Part shown: one piece after another, positions 12,897-22,673 of the stretch | Layout of the letters: each line of letters starts with the position of its first letter | How positions within the stretch are numbered: the first letter of the stretch is position 1 | NCBI GenBank assembly: GCA_027382625.1 | Contig: JAJKFJ010021923.1 | Location: 1-64,000 of the forward strand | Origin: Tetmemena sp. SeJ-2015 | Lineage: Eukaryota > Ciliophora > Spirotrichea > Sporadotrichida > Oxytrichidae | Length of the DNA stretch: 64,000 nucleotides | Direction of reading: 5' to 3' | Notes under the pieces: model-generated | What the model saw: only the letters and a program-made list of their open reading frames with translations | What the model was told of the DNA's origin: nothing | The model's database searches: none | Made by a program: the position numbers and the translations under genes

Positions 12897-14060
12897 TATA
12901 GTTTTAAAGCAGGATTTTTAAAATTTTGAATCACTCTAGAGGCTGTTGACAAATGTTGGGTGAGGCAGGCTGAGGTTCCTGATGTAGTGCTCCTGGTTTC
13001 TTGGCAGTTTGATTTTTTCTCAAATTCTTGGTAATTTATTTGAAAAACCGAATTAATTAAATTAAAGTCACTCTATTAAATTAAACCAAACTTATTTTAT
13101 CTTTTTGACTTTAGACTATTAGACTTTTCAAATAAATGGGCAAATACTTTTTAAAATTGGGAATAGATTACGCATCAATATAATTATTGACTACGGGGTA
13201 TTCCAATAGTCTAAACTTCCTTTTTCTTAAAAAAGAAATGGTTGAAAATTTTTTAAATATTAAAGTTCACTACAAATGGACTATCACTGCCGAAGGCTCT
13301 GACTCAGCACAAAGCATGGAGATGGGAGGCTCCGATTCCAGGACTGCGCCAATGGCACTACCTCCAATAGTGGACCTCTTGCGATATTTGGGCAGGATTG
13401 GTGAGAGAAAGTCTTATACGCGCGGGGGAGACTTGCCCAGATGGAGAGACCCAGAGTCTACTAGCAGTCAGCTTTCCTTGGACAGAGATGCAGCTGGCAG
13501 GATTCTTCGGGAGAACCATGATCGAGGGCTTGCACTCGCCATTGCAGTAGGGGATAGAGGCCACAGGCTGGCCGGTACAGTCGCAGAGCAGATGACATAT
13601 GTAGGAAAGGAAATGTTTGTTTGAGAAGAATAAGATGCACTGTGTGCTTAGCGAATGCAGTTTAGTATGTTAATTTAAAATTTTTTAAAGCACCCATCTC
13701 GCCCAAATTTTAAAGATTTCTTTCGCATTTTTCGAATGGAATTTTAAGACTTTGGAATACCCCGTAGTAAATTAATTATATTGATGCCTAATTTTTCCCA
13801 ATTTTTTAAAAAAGTTTTCCCCAAATTTATTCGAAAGTTAGGTCAAATATTTAAAAAAAGATCAAAAGGGTTTGGTTTAATTTAATAGAGTGTATTTTAA
13901 TTTAAATTAATTGGGTTTTTTTTCAAAAAATTCCCCCAAATTAGAGAAAAATCAAATCCCCAAAAAAACCGGAGCAAAAATCGGGAACCCTTTCGGTGCC
14001 CCTACCAAAAATTTTGTAAACACCCTTTTAGAGTATTAAAATTTTAAAAATACCTGCTTA
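12897..14060. mobile_element. element with long imperfect inverted repeats and a GC-rich core
   Basis: The left arm (about 12897-13280) and right arm (about 13660-14060) are inverted copies. For example 13171-13203 (CGCATCAATATAATTA then CTACGGGGTATTCC) matches the reverse complement of 13754-13787, and CACTCTATTAAATTAAACC near 13071-13089 matches the complement near 13877-13895. The arms enclose about 340 bases (13285-13625) that are much richer in G and C than anything nearby. The right arm is longer in homopolymers than the left, suggesting poor consensus there. The layout resembles a foldback or MITE-like transposon inserted in the 5' flank of the large coiled-coil gene. An assembly or read-level palindrome artefact is the main alternative. 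Confidence 0.55.
13238..13624 (+). CDS. ORF in GC-rich core of the inverted-repeat element
   Basis: An open frame from ATG 13238 (MVENFLNIKVHYKWTITAEG) to TGA 13622-13624; it is also open upstream to 13187. Unlike the other genes here it uses no TAA/TAG codons and has codons rich in G and C. It contains RGLALAIAVGDRGHRLAGT near its end and no recognised motif. It could be a small element-encoded protein, a foreign or captured segment, or a non-coding GC-rich sequence that is open by chance, since high GC lowers stop frequency. Confidence 0.3.
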   Translation: MVENFLNIKVHYKWTITAEGSDSAQSMEMGGSDSRTAPMALPPIVDLLRYLGRIGERKSYTRGGDLPRWRDPESTSSQLSLDRDAAGRILRENHDRGLALAIAVGDRGHRLAGTVAEQMTYVGKEMFV

Positions 14061-14500
14061 AATCTAAAATAGATGATTTTTCCCTTTTTTTAGAATACTA
14101 TTTTAAAAATTTCCTAATTTAAATTAAATTCGAAATTTTTTAAATTTTAAAAAATTTACTAATTTTTTTTAAATTAACTCGGGCCATTTAATTTTTAACT
14201 TTATAAAATAGAATTTTAAAAATTTTTTTTGGTTTTCTTATTTTAATCTTTTATACACCCCCTTAAAAATACCAAGATTTTTTTAACTCAAAAAATTGGC
14301 CATTTTGTTAATTTAAAACTTTTGGATTTTATTTCTTTTTTTGTTTCCCACAAAAAAAAGTTGAAGGTTAATTTTCTTAAAATAATTTTTTAAATTTAAA
14401 GGAAAAAAATTTTTAAATTATTAAATTTAAGTTTTAAAAACAAAAGGCGGAATTTTTCCCTATTTTTTTTTGTAAAATTTTTTTTTATTTGATAAGGAAT
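14061..14500. other. homopolymer-rich, probably low-quality sequence
   Basis: Dense runs of A, T, C and G (for example TTTTTTTT, CCCTTTTTTT, CCCCCTTAAAA) unlike neighbouring AT-rich spacer. It looks like low-coverage consensus rather than biology; no gene is called. Confidence 0.4.
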
Positions 14501-14829
14501 ATTCTTCTTCTGACTAAGCATAGTTTGGTGAAATAAGGAAGTCATAGTTTTAATCCATTCTTGTAGATGCACTAAAAGCTCCCTCAGATCCCAAGTTGTT
14601 CGATTACTGCTGTTAAGAAAATGATGTAAGGACAGGCTATGGATTGAAAAATAGTGTATAATTTATTCTTAATAAATATTTAATAAATTGATCACTGGTT
14701 GCGAAAAACTTGTGTAGTGAGAGACATTCCTAGTTTCATTTTGAAACTTCTCCTCATTCAATTATTTTTCTACTTCATGTAACTCATTGTTATTAAATGT
14801 AAGCAATAAAAAATTTTGTTTCATAAGAC

Positions 14830-17800
14830 TCATTAGTTCTCTAATTCTTCCATTCTCTTATCTGACGTGCTTCGAACTTCTAGCTGCCGAAGTTTGAGCC
14901 TATCTATTAGCTTTGATAATCCCCAGTACTCTATCTTCTATAGCCTGGAAAGGGATTTATATTCTAAGTTAATGGCTCCTTCGAAAAATATTTTTAAGTT
15001 TGTTGTAGACTGTCAAGAATGTCTCGCTGATCAGCTCCTTCTAAGTCCAAGCATTCTTATAAATTTTCAGTGGTCTAATATGAAGACTCTTCGTTCTATT
15101 CTTGCAAGCTACTATCGTATCTCTCTCGATCAAAGTTTAATTAAAAGAAATATATAATTTTTATAAAAGATCTTCCATCAAGTAATTCTAGTTCTACATT
15201 TCTGGCCTATTTTGATGAAAGTCATTCCTTTCTCTTGCTTAATATGGGGAGGTGATTTAGTTCTAATTCATGTTTAAATTCTAACAACGATTTATTTTGA
15301 AATTAAGATATTTCTTCCTTTTAAGAAGAATAATTTGAATTACTTCTATATCGACTAATTTTCATTTATTTTCATGATTTCTAGGCCAATATTAAAGCAT
15401 TTAATGTCAATTATAGAAGAATAAGGCTAAATATCAGGTATTTATTAATATTTTATCTCTAAACTGCTTCTCATCTGTGCGAGAGAAAGCCTCCTTGCTT
15501 TTAGTACTGAAGTAATTTCATCCTCTGCAAAATTGGATTTTTCTCTTTGTTAGCTATGGGATTGACTAAATTATAAAATATTTATTTAAAACAGCAGTTA
15601 AGTATAGACTATAGTGTTGTAGCTTGTAATGCCACTGCCGAACTAATTAATGCGATCTGTTATTGAATATGAATTGATATTCATTGAAATTGGTGCAGAG
15701 AGTAGCTCATTCATCTTATCAGATTTCAAGTACTCTCCTCTGAGAGAGCTAGATCCATTCAAATTCATCATTTGCTTTCCTCCCTCTACCAATAAACTGT
15801 AATATATGTAATATCAATAAGCTCGACTCTGAGGTTATTGAGTTGCGAGGATTAACTAGGCCAGTGATTGGATTAATCAAGGGTTACTTCTTAAGCGGAG
15901 GACTTTAAATAATGGAGGATGACTAATATTCTTGATGGCCTGGAAAGGGCAATTTTTCATCTATCTATGAGCCATCTCTCCCATACCTGTTTTGAGGCAG
16001 CTGCATTCCTTGACCCCTTTCTCTTTATCTAGAACCTGCTCTGCTCCGATTCGGAGTTTATTGTTAATAGTTATTATTTTAGGATTAAGCTAAGCCAGGT
16101 CTTTCTATTGAATTACGTAAGCTAGAATTTCTAGTAGCGAAAAATGGCTAGCTGTTCAGAGTGCTTAAATTTTATCAAAATTTAAACCAGCTTATAATAA
16201 ACTTAAGTTATTGAGAGCGTTATGATAATGACGGTTTGTCTTTGTTGGGAGGGTACCAACTGTGCTACTGTGAATTAAACCTGGAACCATGCCTTCTCTA
16301 TATGTTGCATTTAAATTCTTCCTATATATAAAATTCTTTAGGTAAATTTCCTGGGAGATTATCCTCCTTGATACCTTAAGAAGCTTAGAGTTATGTATCC
16401 CAATTCTTGTAGCTTTCAAGATCTGCTTTATTCTTATTTACAATAAAATATATGAGTAGAAAGTGACTATTCATTTTCTTCTCCTGTTGAGTCATTGTAC
16501 CATACTGCATCACTTAAGCTTCTTGAACTTTACTTTGCTAGTCTAAAGTGAGTTTGTAAAACTTTTGTTAATGCTTGCTCCTCTCTACATTTATTGCAGA
16601 TTCGATGTGAAGATTTAAAACTTTAAACTATAAATTGAATAAGATTCCTCTCTGTCAAGAGGCGATCTCTTTGCTCCTTCTATCTTGCTAATTGACTAAG
16701 GAATTTTTGATTTGATTTTATGTCTAGCATTTCATTTATTTTATCTTATAATTGTTAATATATATTTGAATTTCCTTATTGGTGTAAGCAGCTTAGTCTT
16801 GCATATTTTAGCGTAGAGTAATTTCCTCAATCTCCTTATCAAGCAACTTTTTCAAATTTAATAATTAAAGTGTATCTATATTTTCCTATATTGGTTCTAA
16901 TCGCTTATCTCTTTGAGCTGGAGCTGATCTTGTTTCTTAATATGTGGAATAAGTACTTGATCTTTATATTAGCTCTATCTTTCATTTTAATTTCTCTCTT
17001 ATACCTTAAAGTATTCCAAGTAAACTGTGAAGCGAATTATTTCAAGAACTATTAGTCATGTATTTGTAAAGTTTAGTTCTGCTATTTTTGTTTTTAAAGT
17101 TAAGATTCTTACAGACACCTTTCCTAATATTCTTTGCGTTCCCTTTGTTCTCAACTCTTGAGATTGCGTTTTTCTGCATCTTTACTTGCTAATAACTCCT
17201 ACACACTTTCATTAATTTACATTTACCTTTATAAAAAGTGCACTTTATTGAAAGCGTTTTTATTCTAATTCCTTTTAAATTTCCCAAGTTATTTTTAATT
17301 TTTTTTTTAAATTTTATTTTGTTTCCCTAGGGGAAATAATTATCCAATTCCCAAATTTTTTAAATTTTTTTTTAACTTTTTTTAAATTAAAGAAAATTTT
17401 TTCAATAAAAACAATTTTTTTCTTCTAAATTTATTTTTTCCTTTCTTAACCCAAATTTTTGTTTAGATTTCTTATAAAATTTTTTTTTAAATTCAAGACC
17501 TTAGATTGCTATTTAGTGGAGACTTAATTATGTAGGGCATCTGCTACTATGTACTGTTTCTCCCTCTGAAATATTTCCCTCTCTTTCTCTTGCTGCAAAG
17601 CACGCAGTTGCTGGATCTGTTACACTGCCTGCCACTCATCGATCGACTTGCTTCGCTGATTTAATCATTCATACCATAAGTGTTTCATATTATGATCGAT
17701 GGGATAATATTGCTTGCCTTCATTTACGATGTCAATTATCCTTTGTTCTTTGCTTTTTAAGTCAGTTTTTTATCCATATGCATGATGTTTCAAAGGATCA

Positions 17801-17974
17801 ACTGCTGGTTGCAATAGTTTCAAGTGCTTATGGAAACCACTTCCTGAATAAATTAAACAATATTATGTAGCATTAAAAAAATGAATCTTAGTTCATGAAC
17901 TTGGGGAAAATTAAATCATAATTTGTAAATTGCGGATAAGCACTTGATTTGTTCATCACTATGGCTTCATTCAT
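14830..17974 (-). CDS. coiled-coil protein, interrupted
   Basis: Start ATG 17974 (MNEAIVMNKSSAYPQFTNYD); the next good segment is GSGFHKHLKLLQPAVDPLKH, followed by helical sequence (AVQQIQQLRALQQEKEREI) to about 17520. A damaged homopolymer patch (17280-17500) follows, then more helical pieces (SKVQEAQVMQYGTMTQQEKK near 16510), a Ser-rich part (MMNLNGSSSLRGEYLKSD near 15770) and a C-terminal coiled coil (LIDRLKLRQLEVRSTSDKRM, then EELENQ) ending at TGA 14830-14832. Joining everything into one gene is inference from strand, order and style. Frame changes in homopolymers (e.g. TTTTT near 14979-14984) fit sequence error. A ciliary or axonemal role is possible but unproven. Confidence 0.5.
17280..17500. 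other. homopolymer-rich, probably low-quality sequence
   Basis: Runs such as TTTTTTTTT and CCCAAATTTTTT interrupt the coiled-coil gene. They resemble the 14.06-14.5 kb patch and are best treated as poor consensus. Confidence 0.4.
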
Positions 17975-19612
17975 GATTTTATTTTTATAATCAAGTTACT
18001 ACAGTAAATCAATACTCATTCATTCTTAAATAAGAACTTAATCTTAAATTTGATCATTTTAATTTTTATTGATAAAAATCTAAGAAAATATTATAATGAA
18101 ATTTTTTATTAAATAAAAAATTTGAAGCAAGAAGGAGATCATTTAACTCTTTTTAATAGCCTTGGGTAACAGACTGAAGATATCTCCTTTTTCTTAATTA
18201 AGTCCTTATAGAAGAAAAATAATTTTTTTGGAAGAGAAGCAAAAATGAAACCTTCTATTCAAAAGTGGAGACAGAGCGTCGCCTTATTAATCCAAAATGT
18301 CGATCTAAATCTGTAACAAACTTGAATTTTTTGCGCATTAAAATTTATTAATTTCCCAAATTTAATTAAGTTATTTAAGCTGAGGGCTTGAGCGCCTTAT
18401 TATCTTTATAATAAAGCTTCTTTTGGTTATTTCTATTGAGATATTCAATTTATGAAAAGCATACATATTTTTTTAGAAACTGTTTGGTAATAAATAATTG
18501 AAGAAAAAATAAAGGCTAATGAAATAATACTCCCAGGACATTTCAATACTCACTCAAATGTTATCAAGCAGCATTGTGAAATAGGGCGATGATACTGATC
18601 ACTTCGTATTTCCTTATATTTAAAATATGATTATTAAATAGCAAACACATTAATTTTATATAGACTTTCCCTTGATATTACTAATTCTTGACAACTGCAT
18701 TCCAATACTGGTCTTCCTTATTGTTAGCAGTAAAATTAATTCAAATTTAATTTAAATAACTTATCATATTTGCTGTTAAAATATAAAACATCTTTTTATT
18801 ATATTCAGCCTATTTTTAAACATCTCATTAAATTTTAAAAATTGTTCAAATTTTGCGCTTTTATTAAAAGCTTTATTCAAGAGTATTTTATATGCTGATT
18901 CTTTAATCTATTTTGGTATTTTTTGAGTTTAATTGTTCTATACTTTTTTGAGTTCTGGCTTGGGTGATTCTCTGAAAGAGTTCTCTTTGTATCAATAAAT
19001 TGCTTTTAACTTATTCATTAAATAAAAATATCAGAAAAAAGAAGGAAGAAGCTTTAAGCTTATAAATATAAATTTTATATCTATGTATGCTGTAAGCTAC
19101 TTTCATCAAGTTAATAGATCCCCTAATTGGTTCGGAATCGTTATGTAAGTGACTTTTGGCTTCAACCCTATAAAATAAACTAAAGTTTTATAATTAAATC
19201 AAAAAAGTCAGAGTATGATGAATACAGTGAAATTTACATCAACTTACTGATAAGTTTAGGATAGTTGAACTCATTCATTACCATTAAAAAAAATAGTCAA
19301 ATAAATCAGATAACATTTAATTTCTTTCAAATTCAGATTTATTTCTCAGAAATAAAAAATACGCGAGAGAAAAATTGAAAAGATCTATTTTTCCTTTGCA
19401 ATATTTTTTAATCATTTTCAAGAAAACTTAATTTAACTTTTAAATTTTATGATTTAAAATTAGATTTATTATGAAAATTATATTAAAAATATAAAGAGAT
19501 AATTAATTATGATTGCTTTTGAATCAGTATCTCTGTTTAGTATTCCTAAGCAATTTATAATTAAAATATAATATAAGGACTGCAATAAAATAATAGTGGG
19601 TATGCTATATAC
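17975..19612. other. AT-rich intergenic region
   Basis: Very AT-rich, without a coding frame I can support on either strand and with no recognisable repeat or RNA gene. Confidence 0.35.
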
Positions 19613-19945
19613 ATGCTGATAAATGGATCAGAATACGTTCGTTAGAGCTTGCAGGATGGGACACTTTACTTTGACTTGATCAAGGATATCTCAACTTACG
19701 CTACTTACACAATAGTCGCAACTTATGTTATTTTTGAAGCCGCTTTCTTCATAAATTAAGTATTCAAAAAAAATAATGGATATTATACTTGCTAGGTTTA
19801 GTTTTCAACAGTCTCGAAATCTTAAAGATATAAATAAAATATCTTGTCTGATGGTTTGGCAGGAGGTGTAATTCTTGGAGTTGCTATGTTTATTTTAAAC
19901 TTACACCCCATGTACTTGAACAGTTACTATGCACATCACATTTGA
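19613..19945 (+). CDS. small membrane protein, hypothetical
   Basis: A 110-codon frame from ATG 19613 (MLINGSEYVRQSLQDGTLYF) to TGA 19943-19945. Two hydrophobic segments are visible: TYTIVATYVIFEAAFFIN and GLAGGVILGVAMFILNL. The latter is glycine-patterned. A possible in-frame 36-nt GT-AG intron (GTATTC to GCTAG) lies at about 19759-19794. It ends about 220 bp before the RIO1 start on the same strand. No family assigned; the Gly-rich segment is only vaguely reminiscent of Tim17/22-type membrane helices. Confidence 0.5.
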
Positions 19946-20162
19946 TTGATTGCTTTAATATCCTCAATTTATCCTCAATTATTTACTTATTTCCATTCAA
20001 TTTGATTATAATTAATCCATGATATTATGCGATTTACTCTCTCTTTTGTAATAAACTGTAACACGTTTTTACCCACCTTCTTTAATTGTTGCTGTTTGCA
20101 TGAAATAGAGACATCGAGTGTAAACAATCATCTATTTATTATAAGTTTGATAAGTAATAGCA

Positions 20163-22506
20163 ATGAGCAGGAGACATAATACAAGAGCAGATACCTAGAT
20201 TCAATAAGAAAGCAAGTCCCAATCATAGAATGCAAATTTGGAGAGTGATGATGACTTCGATCCAAATCAGTTCAAGCAAAACAATATAACCTCCAAAAAG
20301 GAGCCGCAGGTAAACGAAGAAATCCAGAACCATAGCCTACAGAGGTCCCTCAAGCAGAGAATAAAAATATTGTGATCAGCTCAAAGAGCAAAATATAATT
20401 CCAGAGGCGAGAGAAAGGAGATTCAGATCCAGAATCTATGAGTGAGGATAGTGATTATGATTAGGAGAGGACCAGGAGGAAGAATATGATAGTGATTATT
20501 ACACAGAGTTGGCAATCGCAGAGCAACTTGGTCCTAATTCATAGGCACCTGCAGTTGGAGCACTATAGACTTAAACCCCAGCCACTCAAGAAGCCAATCA
20601 AGGCACATTAACAAAGGTTGAGTTAGCAAGGCTAAAAAGAGAAGCCAAGAGGAAATCTGAATACGAAGACGATGAGGAAACTCGTAAAGACAAAGTAACT
20701 CAAAACTCATTTTACAAGCAGAAGATGAATAACAATGCAACTGATAAATAAAACTAGCTCATCTCTGAAAATAAGAAAATCAGTCTTAACTACATAGACA
20801 CAAAGCTAGAGTTGAAACTCTCTACTAAGGTTAATAACGCGCTTAAAACTCAGCAATCTAAAATTGACGACGATCGCATTAGAGTGAAGGATAAGAATGA
20901 TAGAGCAACAGTAGATTAGGTACTAGATCCTAGAACTCTCATATAATTGCATAAAATGATCAAGAACCAGAAAATTGATACGGTTTACGGATGTTTGAGT
21001 ACTGGCAAAGAAGCAAATGTTTACTTTGCTGAAGGTCATATGGACTTAGATACTATGGAATTGAAAGACCCAGAGACTGGGAAATTTTATACTATCATGC
21101 TTTAAAAATTGAGTTTTGAAATATTTCTGGGAAGAGAGAATTTGCTATAAAGATTTTCAAGACATCAATTCTAATCTTCAAGGACAGAGAAAGGTATGTT
21201 GAGGGAGAGTTTAGATTTAGAAAAGGGCATTGCAAATCTAATCCTCGTAAAGATGGTTGCTCTTTGGGCAGAAAAAGAAGTCAGAAATCTACTCTTTTTC
21301 TATATTTTCACTTATAATTTTTAATCTTAAGAGACTGAATCAAACAAATGGTCTGATCAAAGCTCCAAGGCCTTACATTTTGAAAAACAATATCATTGTC
21401 ATGGAATTCATAGGAGAAAATGGATTAGGTGCCCCACGCTTGAAAGACGCCAGATATCATAGATTTGCAACAGACCTATGCTGATGTGCTCTTCCTAATG
21501 CGAAGAATGTATTAAATGTGTAGACTAGTTCATGCAGATTTCTCTGAATATAACTTACTCTACTACAAAGGGGAGGTGTGGGTGATAGATGTGAGTTAGT
21601 CAGTTGAACACGACCACCCCATGGCTTTAGACTTCTTGAGGAGAGATTGCTAGAATATCAATGACTATTTCAAGAAGAAGGGGCTCCACACTCTCAGCAC
21701 CTATAGCTCTTTAACTGTTAAATCAACTGATTCCTTGCATTTTATCTAATGAATAGTAGACTTTCGATTTCATCACCGACCTAGTAATGACAGATGAGAA
21801 TCAAGGATTGAGTGATGTGTTTGCTAAGAGAAATGAAAAAGAGGATTTCACTGCAGAGGAAGAGCAAGCAGACAAGATCTTTGCTTAAACCTATATCCCA
21901 CGTACTCTCAAGGAACTTACACTTGAGGAAATCGAAAAGCAGCAAAAAAGTAGCGAAAATTCCCTCTATGCTAAACTCACAGGGCTCATACTGAAAGAAG
22001 ACGCAACTCAATAAAATAATTAGAGCGTTGCGGCTTCTAATACTGAAGAAAATCAAAGTGTGAACTAGGAAGATGAGAGCTAGAATAATTTGGAATAAAC
22101 TTAATAAGATCAAGGAGATAATCAAAGTAGTAGTTAAGAACCAAGTGTAGAGGAAGTAAAGAAATAGAAAAGAAGAGTTAAGTTTTAAGATGATAAAGAG
22201 CTTGACGGAGAGTAAGTAGATCCTTAAGAGAACATTGCAACTCAAGAAGTCTAAATAGATACCACTACTAAACCTATTAAAGAACGAAAATAAGGGCAGA
22301 ATAGTGATGATGAGTCTGGTTCGAGCTCAGATGAAGATAGTGATGAAGAGAAAAAGGAGGATCCTACCATCAGCTTGAGAGGTATGACAAAAGAGCAAAT
22401 GAAAGAGCATAAAAAGAAAGTGAAGGAGGAAAAGAGAGAAAAGAGAAAAACTAAAGTTCCGAAATATGTTAAGAAGAAGGCAGAGAAAAAGAATAAGCAC
22501 AAGTGA
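20163..22506 (+). CDS. RIO1-type atypical serine kinase, germline copy with three IESs
   Basis: RIO1 family ATPase/kinase, known to act in 40S ribosome maturation in the cytoplasm. Start ATG 20163 ([20 protein letters not shown]), acidic N-terminus, then the RIO domain: STGKEANVY nucleotide-binding signature at about 21000, [42 protein letters not shown], the catalytic loop [11 protein letters not shown] near 21530 and the metal-binding IDVSQSVEHDHP near 21590. The acidic and Lys-rich tail ends at TGA 22504-22506. TAA/TAG codons fall where Gln is acceptable. Three pointer-flanked IESs (listed) interrupt the domain, and removing each restores conserved sequence. Extra one-base shifts remain at 21247-21251 (CGTAAAGATGG, where family sequence needs RKM), near 20470 and near 21450; these are probably sequence errors, otherwise the copy is a pseudogene. 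Confidence 0.9.
21077..21126. other. IES in RIO1, pointer CTGGGAA, 50 nt
   Basis: Pointer copies at 21077-21083 and 21127-21133. Excision gives [19 protein letters not shown], matching the conserved RIO1 strand; with the insert the frame is shifted. Confidence 0.9.
21286..21322. other. IES in RIO1, pointer AATCT, 37 nt
   Basis: Pointer copies at 21286-21290 and 21323-21327. Excision joins WAEKEVRNL to [10 protein letters not shown]. The insert has no GT start, so a normal intron does not explain it. Confidence 0.9.
21726..21759. other. IES in RIO1, pointer ACT, 34 nt
   Basis: Pointer copies at 21726-21728 and 21760-21762. Excision joins SSLTVKST to FDFITDLVM. The retained insert contains an in-frame TGA at 21750-21752. 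Confidence 0.85.
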
Positions 22507-22673
22507 AATATCTATTAACTCTAATTAAATTCAGCTTTATCAGCTATACCAATTTTATGAGGGCGTCAAATGAAGTTTTTAGAATAGATTTATTCTCAAA
22601 AATATATTAAAAATTTCATATCTTGTTGAACCTAATTAAAGTTCATTACTATATCAAAGGTTGACTCTATCAC

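Noticed and set aside
12371..12949. Plus-strand recoded ORF (MNVKSFFSIKSFDELGYQK...) that looks like a protein
   Set aside because: The minus strand of the same region gives the continuous Gln/Asn-rich N-terminus of the large coiled-coil gene with a good ATG at 12767; the plus frame runs into the inverted-repeat element.
14820..15560. Long plus-strand open frame in the recoded code
   Set aside because: The complementary strand encodes the heptad-rich C-terminus of the coiled-coil gene ending at 14830; with one stop codon, antisense frames stay open by chance.
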